Assembly: GCA_037176725.1 (NCBI GenBank)
Contig: JAZBRS010000049.1
Span: forward strand, 34,464,001 to 34,528,000
Length of the DNA: 64,000 bases
From: Posidonia oceanica
Lineage: Eukaryota; Streptophyta; Magnoliopsida; Alismatales; Posidoniaceae
Direction of reading: 5' to 3'
Shown here one piece after another: positions 22,048 through 33,861 of this stretch. Made by a program: the position numbers and the translations under genes. How positions within the stretch are numbered: the first letter of the stretch is position 1; each line of letters begins with the position of its first letter. The notes under the pieces were generated by a model. That model ran no database searches and was not told the origin of the DNA. It saw only the letters and a program-made list of their open reading frames with translations.

Positions 22048-24419
22048 CCCTAGTAGCCCTAAAGAAAACAAAAGAAGAAAAACAGAAGAGAGAGAAGAGA
22101 GCAAAAACCCTAACAGTCGACTACAACACACCTCCAGCCACCTCCTCTTCCTTGCGCCCCTGACACCTCAGCCCTCACTCACCACCACTGTGAACTGCCC
22201 ACGAGCCCACCTGTACGAGCCCCTTCCAGTGAGAGCCACATAGAGAGAGAGGAGAGAGAATTATCGTCCGCAGCACCTCTCACGGCCACCTGTGTGTAGA
22301 AGGGAGGAGAAGGCTGGCCGTCGCCTCCCAGACCTCCTCCGCACCTCCACGAACTCGCTCCGATTCCTCCTGCGCGCCACCGCCGCCTCCGGAGCCTCCT
22401 CCACCTCGCAGCGCCATCACAGAACCCACACGACCTTGCCGGACATCCCCGCACGCTCCAACAGATAACAAGCTCCTCCACCAGCTCCGCCTCACTCCCC
22501 TCTTGCACCCCATATCTTTTTTTGCACGTTTCGAGCTCTGTGGCATGTTTCGGACCTCGCAAGCAGCCTCCTTCTTCCCCGGCGACGTCGCCGATGCAAC
22601 CAGTTGCTCCGCCGCTCCAGACCGCCCGTCGCTCTGCCGAACCTCGCCGCACCTCCGTTGGACCTCGCCGCACTTCCCCGAGCTCCGCTCGTGCCGCGCC
22701 GACCCCTAGAGCGCCAGCGTAGAGCCTCCTCCACGGCGAGCAGCGGTCGCTACTGTTGCTTCCTCATTTTTTAATCGCATTAGTTTAGGTTTTGATTTAT
22801 TTTTTCTTAACTTATTAAGTTTGCATTGCATTGCATTTAGTTCTGTTAATTTATTTTTATTACATTCAGATCTAGCTGTAGTTTAAGTTTTATTTAATGT
22901 TTGAATTAAACTTTATTGCATTGCATTTAACTTCTGTTATTTATTTTTATTACATTTCAGCCTGCTGTAGTTTAAAAATGTTTGATGTCATTTATTTTCA
23001 GTCCAGCAACTTATTTTTATTTCATTCAAGTCCTGCAGTTAATTAATATCATTTAAATGCTTGTTTTATCTTATTACATTACATTTAACTTCTGCAACTT
23101 ATTTTATTTGCATCTTAGTCCTCCTCCTGCAGTTGATTAAAATCATTTAAATCACATGTTTTCTTATTGCATTGCATTTAAGCCCTCTGTTTAGTTTTAT
23201 TTGCACTTTAGTCCACCTTCAGTTGTTAAAAATCATTTAAATCATGTGTTTTCCTTATTACATTGCATTTTAGACCCTGTCTTTTATTTTATTTACTTTC
23301 AGGTCCTGTGGTTGATTGAAAATCATTTAAATTTTGTTTTAAATCTTACTGCATTGCATTTCAGTCCAACAACTTACTGTATTTGCACATCAGTCCTTAG
23401 TTCATGCATTCATATCATTTAAATTTCATGTTTACCTTATTACATTGCACTTTAGCCCCTGTATTTATTTTATTTACATATCAATCCTCCACAGTTCATG
23501 CATTTCATTTAAATCAGCATTTAAACTATATTGCATTGCTTAAAAAAACCAAAAATATGCTTTATTTGCACATTAGTCCTGCTTTGTTGTAAATTTCATT
23601 TAATTTCCATTTTTAAACCATATTGCATTGCAGAAAAATCCAGAAAAATGCCATAATTGCATATTAGTCCAATCTGCATTCATCATATCATTTAAATCAA
23701 GTTGTAAACCATATTGCATTGTTTTGACACCCCATTTTGACAGACTTAATCAATTGGAATCTCCTGGTGACTTGTGGATCCAAACCTAGGTCAAAACTAC
23801 ACACTCCTTCTCATCCTACCCTTTAAAACAAGCCCAAACTTAACCTAGAATTACGCCTCTTTTCCAAGTCCAAAAACTACCCAAAAACCATAGGAAAACT
23901 CACCATCCCCAACTTAGCAAACCTACCCAAAAACCCTCAAATTTTCAACCCAAAACCACTCCCAAAAATCCTAGAAAATCTAGGTAAAACTACCCTTTTT
24001 CTACACCTCAAAACCCTTCCAAAACTTTCCCAAAACAAAACCCAAAGCCTAGGTCCAATACTAGAGACCCTAGGCCACACACACCCCAAATTTCACCCCT
24101 TTCCTAAACCCCTAACCCCTTCATTTCACCAAATTATCCTTTTCTCTCTCCTGAATTATTCTTTTCTCTCTCCTCTCTCTCTCCTGATTATCCTCCTTCT
24201 TTTCACTCCCTTCTCTCTCTTATTCTTGCCTGGCTGTGGGCCCCCCTTGTGCATCTATCTCTTCTGAATCTTATTTGTATTTTTATCTTATTTTTAGCAT
24301 TTTCTTTGATTTTCTAAAAATCATTTCCTCTCAACTCCTCTCTTTCCTCTTTACTCCTCCTTTTCTCCTTTTTCCTCTTCCTTTTTCTCTTCTTTTCCTC
24401 TCTTCTACTAAATCCCTAA

Positions 24420-26830
24420 AAAACCCTTAAAAACTTCTAAAACTCTAAAACAAAAGGAAAACAAACCAAAACCCTAATAGAAATAATTAAAAATATTAAA
24501 CAAACAATTAAAAACCAAAACCTAACTAAATCTAGCTAAAATGGAAAATTAAGAATGCAACTTAAAAATGCAAAACAAACAAAGGGAAAATGCTGTAAAA
24601 TCAAGAAAAAAACCAGAATACAATCAAAACAAGTAAAAGTGAAGACCCTACTAAAAACAATCAAGAAAATAAATCCTAAAAGAAAGAAAACACTTAAAAA
24701 ATGCTAAGGCTAGTAATTAAGAAAAAACCTAACTTAACAATCCTCAAAAAAAAAATTGAAAACTTAATTAAAAAATAAAAACAAACAATCAAAATTTAAG
24801 AACACCTAATTAAAAACTTAACAAGAAAACCTAGCCTAAAAAATATTAAAAGAAATTAACAAACAAAATCAAATCTAAAAGGAAACTTAAACAAAACCCT
24901 AAAAAGATTAAAATCAAAAATCTAAAACTCACCCTAATTAATCTAAAAACAAACTTTAAAAAATCCTAATTAACATCCTAAGTGTTTAACAAGAAAAACA
25001 TAATTAAAAAACAACTTAAAAGACTTAACAAACATTTAAACAAAATAAAAAACAAAGAAAACCCTAAAAACTTTAATCAAAACTAAATCTCTTTAAACCT
25101 AATTAACTAATTAAAAACAATCGTAAAAAAAACTTGATCAAAGTCCTAACTTAAAACACAACCATTCTAAAAACATTTTTCTATTTTTATTTCATTTTTA
25201 TCTAATTTATTTTTCTTCTTCTTTCCCTTTCTTCCTTTCTTCCTTCCTTTCTTTCTTTTTTGTTTTTGTTTCTCCTCTTGGTCCGGCCCGTTGGCCCATT
25301 CCTCCCTTTCCTTCCCTTTTTCTTTCTTTCTTTTTTTCTTTTCCTTCGTGGCCCGGCCCGCACGCAGCCATCCTCTTCCCTCCTTCTTCTTCTTCTTCTT
25401 CCTCAGTTTTCTCCCGCACCAGCCGACTCCCCCTCTTCTTCAAATTTCAATTTCTTCTTCCCTCCCGATCACCATCAGCACCAGCTCACCTCCATCCTCT
25501 CTCGTCTCTCAGTAGGTCTTCCGGGGGGCAATTAACCGTCACCTCCCATCGTCCTCGCTGCAGTAGCTCCCTCCCGCCGGTGGAGATTTGAAATCCAGCA
25601 CGCGTCCACTCCTCCAGCTCCCGTTAAAACCTCAGCAATCCTCCTTCTTCTTCGCCTTTTTCGTCATCCCAGAGAGAGTGAGAGAATTCAGAGCTCAGAG
25701 CGCACCAAAATCCCTCCTCTTCCATTGAAAATTCGGCCATCTTCCTCCTCTTCCATTCCATCAAATCCAAGCCCCTTCCCAACCAACAAATCACTCTAAA
25801 TTCATCCCCCAAAACCACCCAAACTTCCAGCATTACACTCCACCCATTCCGCAGCCATTTCCAACCCAAAATCACCCCGACACCACCCTGAAACAACAGC
25901 AGCGACCCAACTCTACCTCCCCAAAAATTCCCGACACCACAGGCCTCTACTCCTACCCAAACTCCACCCTCTAATCCACCAGAACATCACCTTTCCAACC
26001 CCCCTAAGCTCCACTCCAGCAGCTCACCACAGACCGCTTCATCCACTACAAACACTTAGCCTCCCTTCTGATCCAGAAAACACCACATCAGCCAACTCCC
26101 TTTCCAGGCCTCCACGACCTAACCTAACCATCCAGAGACGCTCGCCTGACCCCCAGCAAGTCACTGGCGTCCTCCACTTGATCCGGAGAGCAGTAGACAG
26201 CCCTACCTACCTCAGGCGATCTACAGTCCACCCACAGAAACAAAACTCCGCTCCGTCCGTCGAAGCTTCGTTCTAGAGATCCAGGAAGCTTCGGAGAACT
26301 CCACCGAATCATTTCCACCGCTCCCGAGCCGACAACAAGCTCTGCAACCTTCGAACGACCTCGGGCGGCAATCACTGAAGCAGCCGACGTTCGGGGGACG
26401 ACCCAGCCCGCGAAACAGGTGCCATCTCTTCCCATTAGTTTAGTTTTCTCCCCTGCATGCTTCCTAGCCCCTTAGATTAGGTTTCTGGTCCCTGTCGCGG
26501 ATAGTCAACGCCGCCGCTTCATCTTCTTCTTTAGCGAGCTCTGGATCTGTCTCGCCGCTTCGGTTAGCAGAAAGCAGCTCCGATCGTCGCCCGAGGACCG
26601 CACGGACCCCAGGATCACACCGGTGCCTTCAGAACATCCTCCCGTCACGCCGATCGTCTTCCCTGCCTCCGACAGGTCTGCAGACTTCCGACGTCTTCTC
26701 CGGCCATCCCCAGGCTCCGTCATAGCCCTCCGACGCCTCGCCGACCTCCGCACGGCTCCGGAGCAGGCCGCCGCCGCACCAGCACGTCCCCAGCAGCCCC
26801 CGTTCCTCCTCTCCGGCCACTGGTAGCGAT
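24420..26830 (+). other. A-rich and GC-rich parts of LTR D, no gene
   Basis: 24420-25190 is A-rich with runs of TAAAAAC. 25200-25530 is a CT-rich tract, and 25560-26830 is GC-rich. Open frames here (for example 25260-25535 and 26505-26858) are low-complexity or lack any motif. The layout matches the leader zone of the A and C LTRs. Confidence 0.6.
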
Positions 26831-28533
26831 CTGCTACAGTGGCCATTCTTCTGAGCAAATACTGTAGCTTTATTTTTTCTTTACCATGCTTTTTTGTTAC
26901 TAAATTGCATTTTCAGCTCCTGTTTTTAATTTATTACATTCTGGTCCTGCCTCTGTTTAAGATTCATTTAATTCCGAATTTAAATCATATGAAATTGCAT
27001 GAAAAATCCAAAAAACTGCCTAATTACATGTTAGTCCTTCTGCTGTGTTTTCCTTTTATGTTTATTTTAGTTCAGGCCCTCTGGTTTTCCATTTTTGCAT
27101 GTTAGTCCTTCAATCAATAATCTGATTTAATGCTTATATTTTACCTTAGTAAATTGCATTTTTAAACCCTATTGTTTTCCTCAATTGCACTTTAGTCCTC
27201 TGTTCTGTTAACTTATGCATTTATTTTCCAATTTTTCTTACTACATTGCACTATTTCCCCCATGCTTTCTGATTTTTGCATATAGGTCCTTCATTAATGC
27301 ACAGCATACATTTAAATGCATATTTTGCTTATAAAATTGCATTTTAGACCCTGCATGTTTTAAAAATTGCATATAGGTCCTCTGCATGCTTATAAAAATC
27401 ATTTAAATGCATATTTTTGCTTATAAAATTGCATTTTAGACCCTACATATTTAAAAATTGCACTTAGGTCCTCTGTTTGCATTCTCAGACCATTTAGGAC
27501 AACTGTTTTGCTTACAAAATTGCATTTCAACCCCTGCATATTTCAAAATTGCATGTTAATCTCCCATATGATTTCAAAACTTATCCTAATGCATGTTTAC
27601 CTTGTAAAATTGTATTTCAAACCCTGCATTTTGCAAAATTGCACTTAGACCCTCCAGTTTCCAAAATCCTTGCATAAAAGCTCCCTAACTTTTCCAAATC
27701 TTTGCATTTAGACCCCCACTTTTTCAAAATTGCACATAAGTTCCCAAGTTTTCTGAAAGATCATCTCTAGGTCTTTTCTTGCATTTCTGCATGCATTGCA
27801 CTCATGCATTCTTGTATTTGGCATTCCTGCACACACTTAAGTACACTTAGCTCCCATTTACATGGGAGGACCTGTTTTGCACACCCCTAGGACCTGCTGT
27901 ACACTTAGATCCATTCTTCTCCCCTATTCTAGCTCATCTACCTTGAAGCTGGGATATCTTCAGATCCGGCCGTTGGATCTTCTCAACCAAGCTACCTGGA
28001 CGACCCCGGCGGAGCACTCTTCAGCATGGACCAAGCAGTTTTCAGATCAGGCTTCAGATTTTCAAGGTAAGTCCTCCTGAACCCTTGCACAGCATTCATT
28101 TGCACACCATTTGCATTGCATGCATGGTTTTTGCTTTCTGTTTCCTCGAGCATGTAGATTAGGACTCCCTCTTCCTATCTATCAACTCTGTCTCCTCTTT
28201 TCGCGTACTCTCAGTGCCTTGAGATGCGTTTCCCCTGGATTCACCACTAATTGTAACTTTCTTCCCCTCTTTCCACGATCCGATCGCGTTGCGAGCTTTT
28301 GGCAACGTGCGAGACACATCGTGGGACATCTTGGTGGGAAACAGTCACAAAACAGTGGTAATCCTTCCACTTCCTTCTTTTTCCCTTTGTAGGTCTTCAC
28401 ATCTACTCTGCACGGTCCTTAAGCAGTGTCTGTTTTCACACACGCACTGTTTGCTTCTCCTTTTGCTTCTCTTGTCCTTTCTCTTTGCATTTGCATCTGC
28501 ATGGCTTTGTCGATGTTTTATTTTGCCAGTCTT

Positions 28534-29170
28534 GGCACCGTTTTGCGTGCCCGCTTTCTTGTTGGCACCGTTTTGCGTGCCCGCTTTGCTTTTGGCACCG
28601 TTTTGCTTGCCCGCTTTGCTCTTAGTAACGTTTTGCGTGCCTGCTTTCTTTTTGGCACCGTTTTGCGTGCCTACTTTGCTTTTGGCACCATTTTGCGTGC
28701 CCGCTTTACTTTTGGCACCGTTTTGCGTGCCCGCTTTCTTGTTGGCACCGTTTTAGGTGCCCACTTTGCTTTTGGCATCGTTTTGCATGCCCGCTTTGTT
28801 TTCTCGCACCGTTTTGCGTGCCCGCTTCGTCTTTGGCACCGTTTTGCGTGCCCACTTTGTCTTTGGCACCATTTCGCGTGCTCGCTTTCCTTTTGGCACC
28901 GTTTTGCATGCCCGCTTCGCTTTTGGCACCGTTTTACGTGCCCACTTCACTTTTGGCACCGTTTCGCGTGCCCGCTTCGCTTTTGGCACTGTTTTGCGTG
29001 CCTGCTTCGCTTTTGGCACCATTTCGTGTGCCCGCTTTGCTTTTGGCACCGTTTCGCGTGCCCGCTCTTGTTTTCTACACCGTTTCGCATGCTAGCTTTG
29101 TTTTCTCGCACCGTTTCGCATGCCGACCTCGTTTTCTTGCACCGTTTCGTGTGTCGCTCTCGTTTCTCGC
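28534..29170 (+). repeat. 30-bp tandem repeat, about 21 units
   Basis: The unit is close to GGCACCGTTTTGCGTGCCCG plus a CTTTGCTTTT-type linker, at a pitch of 30 bp and somewhat diverged toward the end. Because 30 is a multiple of three and the unit lacks stops, several frames stay open for hundreds of bases. Shorter versions lie at 9350-9560 and 30640-30790 in the A LTRs. Confidence 0.92.
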
Positions 29171-29279
29171 GTTGTTTCGCGTGTTTTACGCCGTTTTCTC
29201 TTGCATGTCGCCTGCATCGCTTGGTTTTACCGCCGTTTGCTTTTTTCGCTTACATTTGCATATAGGGTAGTGATGCTTA

Positions 29280-29330
29280 CTGTCTGGAGTTCTCACGAGC
29301 CAGGTTCCGACCGGTTCGGAACACAGACAG
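29280..29330 (+). ncRNA. LTR hairpin (copy in solo LTR D)
   Basis: CTGTCTG at 29280 pairs with CAGACAG at 29324-29330. The inner arms (GAGCCAGG with CCGGTTC) are less perfect than in the A 5' LTR. Position relative to the LTR end is similar. Confidence 0.5.
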
Positions 29331-30867
29331 CGTTGCTGAGCACTTAGACTGCACGTTTACTTCCTTGCATTGCATCCCACCACTTAGAGCACACCTATGA
29401 GTATTCATTCAGGCATTCATTGGCATTTAGGCATTCAAACCTGCATTCTCCTGTGTATGCGAGCGTAAGCCTAAAAAGACCGATTCTCGAGCGTGACGGG
29501 GGTGCCTAACACCTTCCTCGCACATAACAGGAGTCCTTGCCCAGTCTTTTGGCCCGTAATGACCATATTGCCCTTATCCTAGGCATGAGTCATCTCATTT
29601 GCATTCATTTGCATTTATTTTCCTTTGCATTGCTTTGCATTGCATCCTTTGCTTGGTTTTGCGTGTTAACCCACGCATTTCCCCTGATTTTCCTTGTCTC
29701 CCGATAATAGACACGGTAGCGACTCTGAATTGTCTTATCTTCTTCTTTTCTTATCTTTTCTCCTCTGTTTTAAGTGTTTTCGAGTTGAGCCCTCCTCCTC
29801 GGACATAGCCGCTTATAGTGCGCCTGATTCTGATCGGTGCACGCGAGCTTCTGGCAGTGTGCATGAATGATCTGAACACCGGGATTACTACACATTGCTG
29901 TTTGGTCCTAAAACTTGTTTTATTTGCATTTTAGTCCTCCATGCATTTAAATGCCATGTTAGTTGCATTTCAAACCACATTGCATTGTTAAAAAGCCCAA
30001 CAGTTTTCTGAAATTGCACATAAGTCCATGTTTTTCAACTTTTACAAGTTTTCATGCTTTCTTTGCATTGCATTTAGGCCTTGTAAGTTTTTAAAAAAAC
30101 TGCATTTAGGTCCTTTTCTTGCATTTTTGCATGCATTCATCCTAATTAACATTGCATTTAGCTCATGCACCATTGCATTAGCATTCTTGCATGCATTCGC
30201 CTTGTTTTGCACACACTTAGGGACATTTTGCATGTAGGTCCTTATAGTTTTTCTAAATTACACTTAGGTCCCTACATTGTATTTCTGCATGCATTTGCTC
30301 TCTCATATCAGTGAACATTGCATCCATGCATCCATTCAAGCATCCTCAACACTTTTACATGCATGCACCCTGCATTGCACACCCTTAGGGACTATTTACA
30401 CTTAGGCCCCTACCTTTTCTAGACCTTGAGCCCTGACTTGAAACCTGAATACCTTTTGATCGGACCGTTGGATTTTCACGATCTAACTGTCCAGGTCTTC
30501 CTGATTGAATGATCTTTCATTCTAACCAAAGTTAGCTCAGATCAGGCCTCAGATTCTCAAGATAAGTCCATCTAAACACTGCATAGCATTCATTGCTTCC
30601 CTGTTTGCATTGCATGCATTGTTTTGCATGCCTGCATCTGTTTTCGTTTGTTTTTGCACCGTTTTGCGTGCCCACTTTCATTTTCTTTTGCCTTTGCACC
30701 GTTTTACGTGCTCGCTTTCCTTTTCGCTTGCTGTTGCACCGTTTTGCGTGCCTACTTTTGTTTCTCGCACCATTTTGCGTATTTGCTGTTGTTTTCCTTT
30801 GCATGTCGCTTGCATGTGTATGGTTTTACCGCTGTTTTGTTTTATCACTTCCATTTGCATTAGGGCA

Positions 30868-30918
30868 GTGATGCTTACTGTCTGGAGTTCTCACGAACCA
30901 GGGCACACCCGGTTCGGA
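30868..30918 (+). ncRNA. LTR hairpin (copy in the A 3' LTR)
   Basis: This is the counterpart of 9628-9678. The outer stem is weakened here (CTGTCTG against TAGACAA), while the inner AACC...GGTT arms remain. The decay fits an element that no longer moves. Confidence 0.45.
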
Positions 30919-31511
30919 ACATAGACAACGCTGCTGAGCACATAAGTTGCATGTTTACTTTCCTTATGCACCGCATCATTTAGAACACACATTTGAGCAT
31001 GTAATCACAGCATACCTAGCATTTAAGCATTCAGGCACATCATTTAGCAAGCATTCATGGCACTTAGGCATTCAAAGCATACATCATCCCTCAAAAGCGA
31101 GCGTAAGCCTTGAAAGACCGATTCCTCGGGCGTGTCGGGGGTGCCTAACACCTTCTCCGCGCGTAACAGGAGTCCTTACCCTTTCTTTGGCCTACAATGA
31201 CCCTTTTGCCATCATCCTTGGCACGAGTCATCTTCTTTGCATAGCATTGCATTGCATTGCTTCTTTTTGTGTGGTTTTGCATGTTTTTCATGCATTTCCC
31301 CGGTTTTCCTTGTCTCTTGACTTAATAGACACGGTGGCGACTCTGATTTGTCTTATCTTTTCTTTATCTTTCTCTTTTTTCCCTTTTTTGGTGTTTTCGT
31401 GTCAAGTCTTCCTTCTCGGATACACCCGCTAATAGTGAACATGATTTCCAATCGGTGCACGCGAGCTCTGGCAGCGTCAACGGATGATCGTGAACTCACG
31501 GGATCGCTACA

Positions 31512-33861
31512 CTAGCGCAAGACCTACGCCCCACAGGCGCGGCCACAAGCACAACAACCACACACATAAACAAAAGATCGTCACTCGGGCCCAAGCGACG
31601 ACACCCAGCCACAAGCAGTCCACCGAGATGCTACCACGGTGTCCCTGCACTGCTACAATCAGTCACCCTGTGGAGGAGCGAACCATCACGGCCAACAAGC
31701 TTCACAAAGCCGACCACACAGGAAGGCCAGTCCTGTCTCTCAGTAGGACACCACAGGGAACGCCCTCTAGGCACCCTAACTCAGTGCTCCAAACCCCTAG
31801 GGCTCCTCACTCCTAGGCTCAGTCCACACCAAGTAGTCTCGGTACCCGTACAAACTAGGGTATCACGTCCAACTACCCAGAGGTCTCATACCCCTTGTTT
31901 CCGCTGCAACGATACACTATGTACAGTCAGTACCTTGGGTCCTCGGCACCCGGAACAAGTGGAGTGTCATACCTCCAAGTCCAGTCGGTACCCCCAACCA
32001 GCGGACCTCAGCCTCGACCTTATGAACGACAATCAAGGAGTATCATACCTCCAAGATCCAACGAACACTTACCTCAGCCTCTTAGTCTCAGGACCTCAAC
32101 CTAGGCAACACGCCCAACCAACCAGGAATGTCGTCACATCCCCTGATCCTGTCGACACGCCCCTCCAGTATCTTGGTCCGCCACACACAGAAAACACCAG
32201 AAAACTCTTTCCCAAACCTTTGCCAAACCCATGCATTTTCTTTTCAAAACTCTTTTTGGAAACCATTTCGAAATCCTTAAATGACAACTCAAAATACTTC
32301 AAAATGCGGCACCAAGCACAGCACAAAACCACGAGCAGAAAGCACAGCTCAAAATAGGGCCTCGACAGCTCCACTGTCGAGTTCAGAACAACATTACAAA
32401 ACACCACACAGCAAAGAAGTAAAGGCACCTTCTGGGTATAACATTTACTCACCTAGCACCACACACAAGCAAAGCACCGGTCCCGGAGTTTCAAGGCACT
32501 TACGAGACCAAACACCCACACAACAACACCCAGAACACCAAGTTCTAGTGCCAAGATCTAACCCTAAGGTTATCATGTTCCCTAATGTTTATCTTAACCA
32601 AATTAGGGAAAACCTTAGCATTTCTAGGTTATTTAGTCTTTTAATTCCTAACCCTAGCTCAAGGGAAGTCTTGCTAATCCATTTAGGCAAACCCTAACTC
32701 ATCCCTAATGATTGGCTTAATTCTCATATTGTCCTAACGTAATTTAAAGAATTCCACTCACTTAAATGACAAGATTCATTTTAATTCAACAAAACTCTCC
32801 ATAAAACCAAATATCAAATTCTAATCATCAATTAACAAAGGAACACCATGCAGGGTCTGGCATGGTCCAAAACCAGGCCAATCCAAGAGAAATGGGCACC
32901 CAGGAGGCGTCCAAACACTCCCTGAAAAAATCCCTAAAAAAAACGTGAGACCAAAACGCAGGACTGAAACGCGGGATCAGATTAAAAGTTCAGAATTCCA
33001 GACAGAACGCAGAAATCCAAAAAATCGCCCAGTTTGGGAACTTGAACCGGTCTCGGCACACACATTTACAAATTTCAAAAAAATATCCAAAACGTAGATA
33101 TTCAAGTCTTCTACCACATGGAACAAAAATCACATCATTTTGATAAGCGTAACTGGAGTTATAAAATCCCAAAGCACTGAAACTCAAACATTTTCACTAT
33201 TCATCCGCAAAACCAACATCTACATAAAATACTGTAAAATCATGGAAAAATCCCCTAAAATCATGAATCTTCTACCATGCATCCAAAACACATCAAACTA
33301 CACATTTGCATCATTTCCAAGCAAAATCACAAGCAAGGAAGGGGTGTGTACCTTCAAACAACCCGCAACCCTTCTTTACCATCGCCGATGACCCAACTCG
33401 CGGCTTCGGCGATCACCTCCGCTCCCAAGCTCCTCGTGGCCACTCCTCAAGCTTGCTCAACCACCGGGAGAAGGTCAGAGGCCACTCGAGCTCGAGGCCC
33501 CTGCATCCACCACACGGCCACCACCCACTCACGCAGTTGATGAGACAGAGAAGGAAAACAGAGGAAGAAAGAAGGAGGAAGAAGAAGAACAAGAAGAAGA
33601 AGGCAGAGGCTTCTGGAGACTCACCGCCACTCGCCTTCCCCCCGCCAGCCGCCCGAATTTCCTGGAGAAGAAGAATGGCGGCAGGCCGTGGCTCGCATGC
33701 ATGCCTCCCATTCCTTCTTTAATCAACTTTTTGTGCGAAAATTGCGCAAAAACCCTCCTCTTCCTCACAAACCGCAAAACTTCCAAACTACTCCCAAAAA
33801 CTACACCAGATAATCTTGTGCTAAAATTACCTGCTAAAATCCTGAAAACCCAGATATTACA
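31512..33861 (-). mobile_element. Element H 5' LTR, 5'-terminal piece
   Basis: Continuation of the LTR piece at 2259-2914. It shares its first ~1.4 kb with 41230-42689. Its minus-strand start is TGTAATATCTGGG at 33861, which pairs with the ...ATTACA end to give normal LTR termini. The full LTR is about 3.0 kb without A. Beyond 33861 the sequence is LINE G, so H was inserted into that LINE. The GA-rich stretch at 33540-33610 is probably the CT-rich leader of the LTR on its own strand. No gene is seen. Confidence 0.8.

Larger units (their letters stand above)
23722..29892 (+). mobile_element. Solo LTR D (Ogre-type, 6.2 kb)
   Basis: It starts TTTTGACACCCC (canonical TGTTGACACCCC with a mutated second base) and ends GATTACTACA. 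It is flanked by CATTG at 23717-23721 and 29893-29897, and the interrupted LTR sequence continues exactly on both sides. No primer site or internal region follows, so it is a solo LTR. Inside, in order: a C+A-rich start, a very A-rich zone (24420-25190), a CT-rich stretch (25200-25530), a GC-rich leader (25560-26830), GCATT blocks (26840-27800), a 30-bp tandem repeat (28534-29170), the hairpin (29280), the conserved block (29458) and a degenerate primer-site-like motif (29717). Confidence 0.9.
2915..31511 (+). mobile_element. Element A: complete gag-only Ogre/TAT-type LTR retrotransposon with nested insertions
   Basis: The element has a 5' LTR (2915-10260), a primer-binding site at 10262, a broken gag (11424-13690), a minisatellite (15228-16700), a polypurine tract ending at 17951, a 3' LTR (17952-31511) and a CTAGC duplication. 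The LTRs run TGTAGAC...CTACA. Without later insertions each LTR is about 4.2-4.3 kb and the internal region 7.7 kb. No protease, RT, RNase H or integrase motifs were found in any frame of the internal region, so it could move only with enzymes from an autonomous relative. Ogre elements are known for giant LTRs and a tRNA-Arg primer. Gag-only plant elements are a known class; placing A there is my inference. Confidence 0.88.
17952..31511 (+). mobile_element. Element A 3' LTR (13.6 kb with four later insertions)
   Basis: It starts TGTAGACACCCC after the polypurine tract and ends GATCGCTACA before the CTAGC duplication. It aligns along its length with the 5' LTR but has different insertions: an ORF1 LINE (18231), a SINE (20825), a truncated LINE (21077) and solo LTR D (23722). 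None is shared with the 5' LTR, so all came after A inserted. The LTR body is about 4.2 kb without them. Confidence 0.9.

Noticed and set aside
25207..25443. Lys/Glu-rich minus-strand open frame
   Set aside because: Reverse reading of a CT-rich tract in solo LTR D; low complexity only.
28426..29265. 279-codon open frame and several overlapping ones on both strands
   Set aside because: They follow the 30-bp tandem repeat, whose period is a multiple of three and which lacks stops; the peptide is a 10-residue repeat with no domain.
33540..33722. Possible short gene in the GA-rich stretch of the H LTR
   Set aside because: Lys/Glu-rich low-complexity frame in what should be the CT-rich leader on the element's own strand; no homologue in the second H LTR.
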